Source of the DNA: Lonepinella sp042468235
GTDB taxonomy: Bacteria; Pseudomonadota; Gammaproteobacteria; Enterobacterales; Pasteurellaceae
Assembly (NCBI RefSeq): GCF_042468235.1
Contig: NZ_CP170386.1
Coordinates: forward strand, 124,001 to 188,000
DNA: 64,000 nt
Direction: 5' to 3'
This document shows, in pieces, positions 54,383-62,273 of the stretch (position 1 is its first letter; each line of letters begins with the position of its first letter). The position numbers and the translations under genes were made by a program. The notes beneath the pieces were generated by a model. That model made no database searches, was not told the DNA's origin, and saw only the letters and a program-made list of their open reading frames with translations.

Positions 54383-55113
54383 TCGATCGCCTCAGCTACA
54401 TTAAATTTGCCCTCTAACAAGGCACGTCCTACAATTACACCAGCTACGCCAGTCCCTTTTAATGCTTGAATATCCGCCAATGAGCCAATACCGCCCGAAG
54501 ATTGAAAATTGATTACGGGGTATTTGGCACAAATTTCACGATATAAATCCACATTAGAACCAGCTAAAGTGCCATCTCGAGAAATGTCGGTACATAAAAC
54601 ATGTTGCAAACCAACGGATTGATAATCTTCAATTAATGCTTCCAACGACACCCCACTGGCTTCTTGCCAACCACTGATTGCGATGATTTTATTGCCTTTT
54701 TCATCGATGTTGACATCTAACGCCAAGACAAATTTTTCCGCCCCATATTTTTCAAACCAACCTTTCACAAGGTCTGAATTTTTCACCGCAGTTGAACCGA
54801 TCACGACACGATTCGCCCCTACGGCTAATAAATCCGCCACATCTTGTTCGTTGCGAATACCTCCACCGACTTGAATTTTACATTGCGTGGTTTCTATGAT
54901 GTTGCCAATTAGCTTGGTTTGACGTTTGGCAGGATCTTTCGCTCCAGTTAAATCCACCAGATGCAACTGTTCCGCCCCTTGTGCGAGATAGCTGGCAAAC
55001 TGCTCAACAGGGTTATCACTATATGTGGTTTGTTTGGTGTAATTACCCTGATGTAATCGCACCACTTGACCATCAATCAGGTCAAGTGCTGGGATTATGA
55101 TAGATTTCTTCAT
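54364..55113 (-). CDS. hisA: ProFAR isomerase
   Basis: This 249-residue TIM barrel opens the ribose ring of ProFAR. It has IPALDLIDGQVVRLHQGNY with the catalytic Asp, QVGGGIRNEQD near 79-89, and the second catalytic Asp in TDISRDGTLAG near 169-179. It overlaps hisF. A lipoprotein gene lies 21 nt upstream where hisH would normally be. Confidence 0.97.
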   Translation of the reverse strand: MKKSIIIPALDLIDGQVVRLHQGNYTKQTTYSDNPVEQFASYLAQGAEQLHLVDLTGAKDPAKRQTKLIGNIIETTQCKIQVGGGIRNEQDVADLLAVGANRVVIGSTAVKNSDLVKGWFEKYGAEKFVLALDVNIDEKGNKIIAISGWQEASGVSLEALIEDYQSVGLQHVLCTDISRDGTLAGSNVDLYREICAKYPVINFQSSGGIGSLADIQALKGTGVAGVIVGRALLEGKFNVAEAIECWQNG

Positions 55114-55134
55114 TAGGTTTTCCTAAAGTATTGC

Positions 55135-55602
55135 TTAACGTAAGCGTAAAGTTGAGCCGACAGTTAATTTTGCTGTTGATGAAAGACCATTCAAGCTCAC
55201 AATTTCATTGATACTTTTACCGCTTAAGTAGCTGATTAAATAAAGTGTATCGTATTTACCCACAGTATAAGTTGCTCCCGTGTAACAACCTTTCTGAATT
55301 TGGCTATAAACAGGTGTATTTGTGCTATCACGCACCACCGTACAATTACCTACCTGTTCAGCATTTCCACTGGCATTATTACTGGCTGGTTGGTCATAAG
55401 TTGGTTGGTTATAGGTCGGCTGTTGATATTGAGTGTTTGGCTGTCCCATGGTGCTAGGCATTTCGGTTGGTTGAACATTTGCATAAGGCTCACTCACATC
55501 AACCACTTCAGAGCTTGAAGTAGCGTCTGTGGTAGATGAGCTATTAGTACAACCGATTAATGCAAAGGCGACTAAAGGTAATACAAAAAGTGATTTTTTC
55601 AT
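55135..55602 (-). CDS. LysM-domain lipoprotein inserted in the his operon
   Basis: This 155-residue protein has a lipoprotein signal with lipobox LIGC (Cys18). A Ser/Thr-rich linker follows, then a Pro/Gln/Tyr repeat tract (YQQPTYNQPTYDQP, about 67-80). The C-terminal LysM-like domain (about 110-155) begins YTVGKYDTLYLISYLSGKS and ends VGSTLRLR. The domain suggests peptidoglycan binding. It resembles the N-terminal half of NlpD without the peptidase part. It lies between hisH and hisA on the same strand, with a palindrome upstream. It has no evident link to histidine. Confidence 0.8.
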   Translation of the reverse strand: MKKSLFVLPLVAFALIGCTNSSSTTDATSSSEVVDVSEPYANVQPTEMPSTMGQPNTQYQQPTYNQPTYDQPASNNASGNAEQVGNCTVVRDSTNTPVYSQIQKGCYTGATYTVGKYDTLYLISYLSGKSINEIVSLNGLSSTAKLTVGSTLRLR

Positions 55603-55678
55603 TTGAGAATCCTATTTATTAAACAAAATATAAATTAATTTACCTTAAAAAGGTATGTTATAGCCTATCATAGATTTG

Positions 55679-55706
55679 TCATCAGCGTAATAAATTACCC
55701 TGATGA
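55679..55706. promoter_or_regulatory. 28-nt palindrome between hisH and the lipoprotein gene
   Basis: TCATCAG, C, GTAAT, AA, ATTAC, C, CTGATGA: a near-perfect palindrome with one C-C mismatch pair, 4 nt past the hisH stop, with no U-run on either strand. It may be a protein-binding site or an mRNA 3'-end hairpin. Confidence 0.5.
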
Positions 55707-55710
55707 ATCA

Positions 55711-56304
55711 TTAGATATTTTCCACAAAATTTCGCAATAATTGTGAACCATTTTTACCTGAACGTTCAGGGTGAAACTGCACGCCGTAGAAATTTTTACT
55801 CGCAATGGCAGCCGAAAAATCTACTCCATATTGACTGGTAGCAATGGTATTTTTATTCGGCAATACGGCATAACTATGCACAAAATAAAAATGGCTATCT
55901 TGCTCAATATTGACGAATAACGGATGATTGTCGGCATAATGCACCTTATTCCAACCCGTATGTGGCAACGGCAAACCCGTATTAGGAATTAATTCCGTAT
56001 GCCCTGTCATGAGATTTAAGGTTGATACATTGCCTTCGGCGGAATATTCCGTCATTAACTGCATGCCTAAGCAAATGCCTAACATCGGTTGAGTAGCGTT
56101 TTTAATGATCTCAATCAGTTGGCGTTGTTCTAAATTCCGCATAGCAGCAATAGCCGTGCCAACACCGGGTAAAATCAGTTTGTCGGCAGATTGGATTTTA
56201 TTCAGATCGCGGGAGATCTCGGCAGTGTAACCCAAACGGTCAAAAGCGAATTTGACTGATGATAGGTTGGCACAGCCAGTGTCGATGATGATAATATTTT
56301 TCAT
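55711..56304 (-). CDS. hisH: imidazole glycerol phosphate synthase, glutamine amidotransferase subunit
   Basis: This 197-residue class I amidotransferase supplies ammonia to HisF. It has the nucleophile Cys in MLGICLGMQLMTEY near 75-88, the oxyanion LILPGVGTA near 43-51, and the catalytic His/Glu in GVQFHPERSG near 174-183. It starts 21 nt after vapC with no strong Shine-Dalgarno sequence, so its expression may depend on transcription through vapBC. Confidence 0.96.
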   Translation of the reverse strand: MKNIIIIDTGCANLSSVKFAFDRLGYTAEISRDLNKIQSADKLILPGVGTAIAAMRNLEQRQLIEIIKNATQPMLGICLGMQLMTEYSAEGNVSTLNLMTGHTELIPNTGLPLPHTGWNKVHYADNHPLFVNIEQDSHFYFVHSYAVLPNKNTIATSQYGVDFSAAIASKNFYGVQFHPERSGKNGSQLLRNFVENI

Positions 56305-56325
56305 AATTTATAGTTTAACCGTAAG

Positions 56326-56715
56326 TTATTGCCAATCTTCAAAGCGTAATTTATTTACACGTGCAAATTCTTTAGTATTATGGGTAATCAAGATTAAATT
56401 ACGATTAATTGCTTGTCCTGCAATCTGTACATCATAAGTACCAATAGGTGTCCCTTGTTTAGTTAATTCTGCTCTAATTTTGCCAGCTTGTTTGGCATCA
56501 TCTAATTCAAAGGGCAAAATAGTAAACGGCAATTTATCTAATTTAGCTAAATTTTCTGTTTTACGCTGACTTTTTTCCGCACCATAATAAAGCTCAAACA
56601 TAACAATACTAGGTAAAGCGAAGTCAGTTGGAGAGTAACGTTTCAAGTGAGTAATAAAATCTATATTGTTATTTAAAATGGCAATAACGGCATTGGTATC
56701 TAACAAATATTTCAT
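56326..56715 (-). CDS. vapC: VapC-type PIN-domain toxin ribonuclease
   Basis: This 129-residue PIN domain has acidic active-site residues D6 in YLLDTNAVI, E41 in MFELYYG, and D94 in GTYDVQIAG, followed by LILITHNTKEF. VapC toxins cleave tRNA or rRNA and are held by VapB. The start overlaps the vapB stop by 4 nt (ATGA), the usual coupling. It sits inside the his gene run between hisB and hisH. Confidence 0.92.
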   Translation of the reverse strand: MKYLLDTNAVIAILNNNIDFITHLKRYSPTDFALPSIVMFELYYGAEKSQRKTENLAKLDKLPFTILPFELDDAKQAGKIRAELTKQGTPIGTYDVQIAGQAINRNLILITHNTKEFARVNKLRFEDWQ

Positions 56716-56963
56716 TCAAAACTGCTCCAATCTCTTTCTTGAGCGGTAGATAAACGACCATCTTCAATAGAGTGTACAAAACTTTCATCTAGTTTACCCA
56801 TTTCAGTCAGTTCGTCTAACCACGACCAATCATTTACAATCGGCTCAAGGATCACCTTTTGACCTTGTTTTCGAATACTCACTTCTTTACTATTAAAGCG
56901 AAATGCTTTGGGTAGGCGTAAAGCCTGAGAATTACCTGTCCAAAATAATTTTGCTGTTGTCAT
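56712..56963 (-). CDS. vapB: VapB-type antitoxin
   Basis: This 83-residue protein has an N-terminal AbrB/SpoVT swapped-hairpin domain (KLFWTGNSQALRLPKAFRF, then VSIRKQGQKVILEP) and an acidic C-terminal tail that would clamp the toxin. RBS GGGAG lies 7 nt before the ATG. It has its own promoter in A/T-rich repeats that could serve as the VapBC operator. Confidence 0.92.
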   Translation of the reverse strand: MTTAKLFWTGNSQALRLPKAFRFNSKEVSIRKQGQKVILEPIVNDWSWLDELTEMGKLDESFVHSIEDGRLSTAQERDWSSFE

Positions 56964-56997
56964 TGTTTACTCCCAACTCTTGTTTGTATATATTAAG

Positions 56998-57026
56998 AGT
57001 ATATATAAATATATCAATATATTCAA
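56998..57026 (-). promoter_or_regulatory. vapBC promoter in A/T-rich repeats
   Basis: On the minus strand, TTGAAT (57026-57021), 17 bp, TATACT (57003-56998). The surrounding TATATATT, TATATATA and AATATAT repeats (56987-57023) form overlapping dyads suited to autoregulation by VapBC. Confidence 0.55.
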
Positions 57027-57038
57027 CTAATATGAGAA

Positions 57039-58136
57039 CTACAACACCCCTTTACTACTCGGCAACACATCACTTTCAATCCGAATGGCTTGTCTTAACG
57101 TCCGTCCAAACACTTTAAACAAACTTTCAATTTTATGATGATCATTCTCACCTTGCACACTTAAATGTAAAGTCGCTAACATTGTAAACGCAATGGATTG
57201 GAAAAAGTGTTCGGTGAGTTCGGTACTGAAATCGCCTACTTTATCTCGTTTAAATTCGGCGTTAAATTTAATAAACGGACGACCCGATAAATCCAACGCA
57301 CATTTTGCCTTACATTCGTCCATCGGCAACACAAAGCCAAAACGTGCAATACCACGCTTGTCACCAATCGCCTGTTTTAATGCGGTGCCTAAGGCAAGTG
57401 CGGTGTCTTCCACACTGTGATGTTCGTCAATCCATAAATCCCCTTGACAAGACACATTCATGCGAAAACCGCCATGGGTGGCAATTTGATCCAGCATGTG
57501 ATCAAAAAAGCCGATGCCTGTTTTGATCTGATTAATCCCAGTTTCATCAAGCCATACTTGCACTTTAATATCGGTTTCTTTGGTTTTACGCACCACTTCG
57601 GCATAGCGTGGTGGACGTTCACCGATATTGGTTACTGGTTCACCGAGTAATTTTTCACTAATTAAATCCCAATTCAATTTATCAGGGTGATATTGTAAGG
57701 CTCGAGTGCCTAAATTTTCGGCTAACTGTACATCCGTGGCACGGTCGCCAATCACAAAACTACTGTCAGGATCAAAAAGCTGTCTGACAATATATTTTTC
57801 TAATAATTTGGTTTGCGGTTTACGGCAATCACAATGATCTTCTGGCTTATGCGGACAAATCAGCACGTCATCAAATTCAATCCCTTGTGAACGAAAAATT
57901 TCCATCATCGCATTGTGTGGTTTATCGAAACTGTCTTGTGGAAAAGAATCTGTACCCAACCCGTCTTGATTACTGACCATCACAAAACGATAACGATCTT
58001 TCAGTTTAAGTAAGGCAGGAATCACATTTTTTTCCAGTTTTAATTTTTCCAGACTATCAATCTGAAAATCGGTTTTCGGTTCGTCTATTAATGTACCGTC
58101 ACGGTCGATAAATAAGGTAGGTTGTGCTGTCATCAT
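57039..58136 (-). CDS. hisB: histidinol-phosphatase / imidazoleglycerol-phosphate dehydratase
   Basis: This 365-residue bifunctional enzyme has an N-terminal HAD phosphatase (LFIDRDGTLIDEP with two nucleophile-region Asp; zinc-loop cysteines in CPHKPEDHCDCRKP near 99-112) and a C-terminal dehydratase with manganese motifs DEHHSVEDTALALG and ENDHHKIESLFK. The frame is open to 58190, but ATG ATG at 58136/58133 with AAGGAA just upstream fits the family start. It starts 25 nt after sulP. hisG, hisD and hisC are not adjacent. Confidence 0.95.
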   Translation of the reverse strand: MMTAQPTLFIDRDGTLIDEPKTDFQIDSLEKLKLEKNVIPALLKLKDRYRFVMVSNQDGLGTDSFPQDSFDKPHNAMMEIFRSQGIEFDDVLICPHKPEDHCDCRKPQTKLLEKYIVRQLFDPDSSFVIGDRATDVQLAENLGTRALQYHPDKLNWDLISEKLLGEPVTNIGERPPRYAEVVRKTKETDIKVQVWLDETGINQIKTGIGFFDHMLDQIATHGGFRMNVSCQGDLWIDEHHSVEDTALALGTALKQAIGDKRGIARFGFVLPMDECKAKCALDLSGRPFIKFNAEFKRDKVGDFSTELTEHFFQSIAFTMLATLHLSVQGENDHHKIESLFKVFGRTLRQAIRIESDVLPSSKGVL

Positions 58137-58161
58137 ATTTTCCTTGTGGCTTTTGTTTTTA

Positions 58162-59907
58162 TTAATTAACAGATAAATTATCAAAATCACGGATTTTTTG
58201 ATAGGTATCTTCTAATCCCGAACTAAAATTAATTTTTTTCAATTCAAGTACCGCATTAGATTTTACAATCATCCGCAACGGCTGAAATTGCATATTACAC
58301 ATATAAAGCTGTTGATGTGGCAACATGTGTTGTACAAAACGGGTTAATGCGTGAATTCCCCCCGTATCTAGCACTGTAACCGCATCACATTGCAACACAA
58401 TATGTTTGATTTCGTGATCGGTATGCACAGTTTTTTCGTGTAAATCGGCAAATAAATTATCCGCCGCAGCAAAAAACAGCGGACCACTAATGCGATACAC
58501 TAACACATCATTTAAATCTTCGGGGTGAGTTTGTTCAATGGATTTAGTCATTTCCGCAATGGTACGAATAAACAATAAACTCGCCAACAACACGCCCACC
58601 GTAATGGCAATCACCATATCGAAAATCACGGTTAAGAAGATACAAGTTAATAACACCGCAATTTCATTCGCTCCCGAACGGCGAACTAAATGAATGATAT
58701 TACGTAGATCTGCCATATTCCACGCCACCATTAACAGCAATGCTGCCATGGAAGCTAAGGGTAAATAAGATAAAGCCTGAGCGAATAATAGCAGAGAAAA
58801 CAATACCAACAAGCCATGCACCATACTGGAAATCGGCGAAAAAGCCCCTGATTTCACATTAGCGGCAGAACGTGCAATAGCCGCTGTTGCTGTGATACCA
58901 CCAAGAAACGGCGTAATAATATTGCCGATCCCTTGGGCTAATAATTCGTTATTAGAATGGTGTTTAGTATTGGTCATATTATCTAATACCACCGCACACA
59001 ATAAAGATTCAATCGCCCCTAAAACCGCCATTGAAAATGCTGCGGGTAGCAAAGATTGAATCGTATCAAAATTCCATTCTACTAACTTCCCTTGTGCATT
59101 CGGAATATTCCACGGTAAGGCAAATTCAGGCAATACATTGGGGATCCCTTGCCCGACAGAACCATCTGCCAGTTGATATTGGAAAGCCGAACCAATGGTT
59201 TGCACATCATAACCAGCCATAATCAAAACCAGCGATAAAATCGTACCTATGATGACTGCGGGTAAATGCCCTGGAAAAGGTAAACGAAAACGATGCCATT
59301 GGGATAAAGTTAATAAAGTAACAACACCAACTGCCGTATCCGCCCAGTTAATAGTCGGAAGTGCGGTGAAAATAGTATAAACTTTTTCTAAATAATGGGC
59401 TGGCATGACATCAATATGCAAACCAAGAAAATCTTTAATTTGCAAAGTTGCTATCGTAATCCCGATGCCACAGGTAAAGCCCAAAGTGACTGGTAACGGA
59501 ATATATTCAATTAACCGTCCTAGACGAAACAACGCCATTAGCACTAAAATTATCCCAGATAACAGGGTCGCCATGAGTAATCCGCCCAAGCCAAATTGTT
59601 GCGTTACAGGATATAAAATAACCACAAAAGCGGCTGTTGGTCCTGAAATATTAAAACGAGAACCGCCCAACAAAGCAATCACAATGCCTGCCACAATCGC
59701 CGTATATAAACCATGTTGCGGTGGCACGCCACTAGCAATCGCCAATGCCATTGACAACGGAATGGCAATAACCCCAACCGTCAACCCAGCAATAATATCT
59801 TTAATGAATTGCGTTTTCCCATAACCTAAGCGAAACGCATCTTGTAATGCACTGAACGGCTTAACTGCTAACAGGGCATTTTTGGTAAGAAACCATTTAT
59901 TTAACAT
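58162..59907 (-). CDS. SulP-family inorganic anion transporter with STAS domain
   Basis: This 581-residue membrane protein (SLC26/SulP) has about 10-14 hydrophobic segments beginning near residue 37 (IAGLTVGVIAIPLSMALAIASGVPPQHGLYTA region) and a cytoplasmic C-terminal STAS domain (about 460-565, VYRISGPLFFAAADNLF, IVLQCDAVTVLDTGG). Transported anions in this family include sulfate, bicarbonate and C4-dicarboxylates; the substrate here is open. It lies directly upstream of hisB on the same strand. Confidence 0.9.
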   Translation of the reverse strand: MLNKWFLTKNALLAVKPFSALQDAFRLGYGKTQFIKDIIAGLTVGVIAIPLSMALAIASGVPPQHGLYTAIVAGIVIALLGGSRFNISGPTAAFVVILYPVTQQFGLGGLLMATLLSGIILVLMALFRLGRLIEYIPLPVTLGFTCGIGITIATLQIKDFLGLHIDVMPAHYLEKVYTIFTALPTINWADTAVGVVTLLTLSQWHRFRLPFPGHLPAVIIGTILSLVLIMAGYDVQTIGSAFQYQLADGSVGQGIPNVLPEFALPWNIPNAQGKLVEWNFDTIQSLLPAAFSMAVLGAIESLLCAVVLDNMTNTKHHSNNELLAQGIGNIITPFLGGITATAAIARSAANVKSGAFSPISSMVHGLLVLFSLLLFAQALSYLPLASMAALLLMVAWNMADLRNIIHLVRRSGANEIAVLLTCIFLTVIFDMVIAITVGVLLASLLFIRTIAEMTKSIEQTHPEDLNDVLVYRISGPLFFAAADNLFADLHEKTVHTDHEIKHIVLQCDAVTVLDTGGIHALTRFVQHMLPHQQLYMCNMQFQPLRMIVKSNAVLELKKINFSSGLEDTYQKIRDFDNLSVN

Positions 59908-59998
59908 TGTTCTATCTCGAAAATTAAAAGCTACAGACTATTTTAACCAAAATTCTTACAAAAAACTTTGCGTTTTCGCAAGAAAAGCGAAAAAAGAC

Positions 59999-60027
59999 TA
60001 GACGAAAGGGAAGTTAATTCTTATAAT
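59999..60027 (+). promoter_or_regulatory. tRNA-Ser promoter
   Basis: TATAAT (60022-60027) has TAGACG 17 bp upstream and is followed by a GC-rich discriminator (CACGCCCGC) typical of stable RNA genes under stringent control. Confidence 0.65.
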
Positions 60028-60067
60028 CACGCCCGCTTGCTCAATGAATCCATTGAGTGTCCAGAAT

Positions 60068-60157
60068 GGTAAGGTGTCCGAGTGGTTGAAGGAGCACGCC
60101 TGGAAAGCGTGTATGTGGGAAACTGCATCAAGGGTTCAAATCCCTTCCTTACCGCCA
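60068..60157 (+). tRNA. tRNA-Ser (anticodon GGA)
   Basis: The 90-nt cloverleaf has acceptor GGTAAGG with CCTTACC, discriminator G and encoded CCA. The anticodon stem CACGC/GCGTG holds loop CTGGAAA (anticodon GGA at 60102-60104). A long variable arm typical of serine tRNA is present, and the T arm is AAGGG TTCAAAT CCCTT. It reads UCC/UCU. Its 3' end is the probable attachment site of the island that follows. Confidence 0.97.
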
Positions 60158-60262
60158 GTTGTATGTTTTTTAATGTTTTTCTTGTCTTTCCTGTTTTATA
60201 ACTCACTATTTTATAAGTGTTTTTTGTTTTTAGCGTTTTTTGCGTGTTTTTTTGTCTTTGTA

Positions 60263-60337
60263 AAATGATCACCAAATGATCACCAAAATGAAAAAATTTC
60301 CGTTTTTTCGTTGGTTGGCTTGTTTTGGTGATCATTT
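60263..60337 (+). repeat. direct and inverted TGATCACC repeats before the integrase gene
   Basis: AAATGATCACC occurs twice in tandem with an 11-bp period (60263-60284). The second copy, extended to AAATGATCACCAAAA (60274-60288), is perfectly inverted at 60323-60337. The repeats lie 36-110 bp before the integrase ATG and between it and the attachment site. They fit arm-type integrase sites or a repressor operator. Confidence 0.6.
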
Positions 60338-60372
60338 CTTGAAATTTTGAAACAATTACAAGGATTTAAACC

Positions 60373-61569
60373 ATGACTAAAAAATACTTAACACAATCCC
60401 AAATTTTGAAAGTAAAAGGCAACGGCAAAAAGCAACAATTACCGCTTGCAGATAAATTATTTTTATTGGTACAGCCGAGCGGTAAAACGAGCTTTTTATA
60501 TTCCTATCGTCAACCCGTAAGCAAAATTATTAAACGGAAAAGCCTAGGCACTACCGAGCAAATGAGCCTAGACCAAGCTAAAGAAACGGCGATAAAGTTT
60601 AATATTTTGCTATCTAAAGGTGTAGATCCGCTTGAATACGAAGAACAGCAAGCCAAGCAAGAACAACGGCGACGCATAACCCTTAATGAAATTGCGTTAG
60701 ACTGGCAAGAGATGAAAAGCAAGAATTTAAAGCCTAAAACTTTATCAGATCAAATAGCACGCTTTCATAATCATTTATTTCCGATTTTAGGGGATATAGC
60801 CATAACGGAAATCACGTTAGCGGACGCAAGAGAAAAGATAAAGCCTATTTATGATAAGACCCCACACATGGGCGAAAAAGTCGCAAGGGATTTAAGATCC
60901 TTAGGCAATCACGCCGTAGAAATGGGCGTACTAGATAATAATCATTTATTACTAATTAAAAATTCATTTCAACGCCCTAAATCAAAAAACAATAAGCATA
61001 TTAAAGCAGAAGAGTTACCCGAATTTATGCGGAGATTGGCAAATTCAAATTTGCAATTGCAAACACGGCTTTTAATTGAATTTCAGCTTTTAACCATGGT
61101 GAGAGCAAAAGAAATTGTTACAGCAGAATGGGCGGATATTGATTTTAATAGTGCTTGCTGGCATATTCCCGCTGGTAAAATGAAAGGAGGTAAGAAAGCC
61201 CATGATGTTCCATTAAGTCGCCAAGCGTTAGCGATATTAAAGGAAATGCGGCAACACACCGCACAGCAAAAATATGTATTTGCTCACCGTTCTGAACATG
61301 GTAAACACTGTTCAAGCGGAACCGCAACCCAAGCATTTAAAAGGGCGTTAGGTTATAAAGGTATTATGACCCCGCACGGCATGCGGGGATTGGTTAGAAC
61401 CTATTTATCTGATAAAAATATCACATTTTACGAAGTCGCCGAAGCCTGTTTATCTCATAAACACGGCGACGCAGTAAGCAAGGCATACAACAAAAGCACA
61501 TATTATGAACAGCGTCAAATAGTGATGCAACAATGGGGCGATTTTGTAGAGCAGTGCAAAAAAGCCTAG
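60373..61569 (+). CDS. int: P4-type tyrosine integrase
   Basis: This 398-residue protein has an N-terminal DUF4102-like arm-binding domain (LADKLFLLVQPSGKTSFLYSYRQ, 24-46), a SAM-like core-binding domain (about 100-200) and a C-terminal catalytic domain. Catalytic residues are R244 (MVRAKEI), a lysine in GKMKGGKK (about 268-275), H335 and R338 (TPHGMRG), H362 (LSHKHG) and the nucleophile Y372 (KAYNKS). All are present, so it is probably active. Integration at a tRNA 3' end is usual for this group. Confidence 0.95.
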   Translation: MTKKYLTQSQILKVKGNGKKQQLPLADKLFLLVQPSGKTSFLYSYRQPVSKIIKRKSLGTTEQMSLDQAKETAIKFNILLSKGVDPLEYEEQQAKQEQRRRITLNEIALDWQEMKSKNLKPKTLSDQIARFHNHLFPILGDIAITEITLADAREKIKPIYDKTPHMGEKVARDLRSLGNHAVEMGVLDNNHLLLIKNSFQRPKSKNNKHIKAEELPEFMRRLANSNLQLQTRLLIEFQLLTMVRAKEIVTAEWADIDFNSACWHIPAGKMKGGKKAHDVPLSRQALAILKEMRQHTAQQKYVFAHRSEHGKHCSSGTATQAFKRALGYKGIMTPHGMRGLVRTYLSDKNITFYEVAEACLSHKHGDAVSKAYNKSTYYEQRQIVMQQWGDFVEQCKKA

Positions 61570-62063
61570 CATAAGCCACACCAACACCAAGCAAGGGCGG
61601 AGCAATTCGCCCTTTTTGCCTTGAACCTATTATATCAAATAGCAATACCCGAAAAATAAATAAATGCGTTTTATGCTTAAAACTTAATCAAACGCACGCC
61701 GACAAAACGCAAGCATATCCTCGCCTCGCCCGCACGTTAAATAGGTAGTTTTTTACGCAAAATTCAAAGCCCTTTGAACCCTTGCCAATACTGGCACGGT
61801 TTAACGTTCTTATAGTCAAAATTATTACGCATTTTTACGCACAAAAACGCACTTTTACAACGCCTTTTTTTGACTTGATAACCCTATCCCAAGATACCGC
61901 CCCTTTTTACCGCCAAAGCCCTTTATTTTACGCCCTATTTTGTCAATTTTAGCCCTACAAATGGCACAAAAAGACAAAAAAACGCCCTTTCTATATGATG
62001 ACTTTTGCCAATCAGGCGAAAACACACGACAACAGACAACCGCAAGCGAAAGGGGGGCAAAAT
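61570..62063. other. non-coding region of the island with phased ACGCA repeats
   Basis: After the int terminator this stretch of about 490 bp holds TTTTACGCAA at 61751-61760, a small hairpin TGCCA/TGGCA (61783-61796), and three ACGCA motifs exactly 10 bp apart (61827, 61837, 61847). I see no good gene. It is a likely control or origin-like region ahead of the AlpA gene. Confidence 0.5.
61593..61617 (+). terminator. integrase terminator
   Basis: AAGGGCG and CGCCCTT form a 7-bp stem with an 8-nt loop, followed by TTTTTG, 24 nt after the int stop. Confidence 0.85.
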
Positions 62064-62273
62064 GTGGCAGAAACGAAAACGCCAAGGCTAATCAATATTA
62101 AAGAAGTGATGAACCGCACTTCATTAAAAACTACCGCTATTTATACCTTGATGAAACGGGGTGAATTTCCCCAATCTATCAAGATAACAATCGACCGTAT
62201 AGGCTGGCTAGAAAGTGATATAGATGACTGGATAACCGCCAAAGTAAACCAAACGAAAGGACAACACCAATGA
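62064..62273 (+). CDS. AlpA-family excisionase/transcription regulator
   Basis: The 69-residue MerR-like winged helix reads LINIKEVMNRTSLKTTAIYT, then LMKRGEFPQSIKI and GWLESDIDDWI, the AlpA signature. GTG at 62064 is preferred: AGGGGGG lies 6 nt upstream and the length is typical. The frame is also open to an ATG at 61995, which would add a 23-residue extension without a ribosome site. AlpA proteins control excision or gene expression in P4-like elements and phage-inducible islands. Its stop overlaps the next start (ATGA). Confidence 0.85.
   Translation: MAETKTPRLINIKEVMNRTSLKTTAIYTLMKRGEFPQSIKITIDRIGWLESDIDDWITAKVNQTKGQHQ

Noticed and set aside
60000..60157. Intron or pseudogene in the tRNA caused by island insertion
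   Set aside because: The cloverleaf is complete including encoded CCA, so the island restores or leaves intact the tRNA 3' end.
60027..60335. Minus-strand frame crossing the tRNA-Ser gene
   Set aside because: It spans a clear tRNA and the att region. Such frames are a common artefact over tRNA genes.
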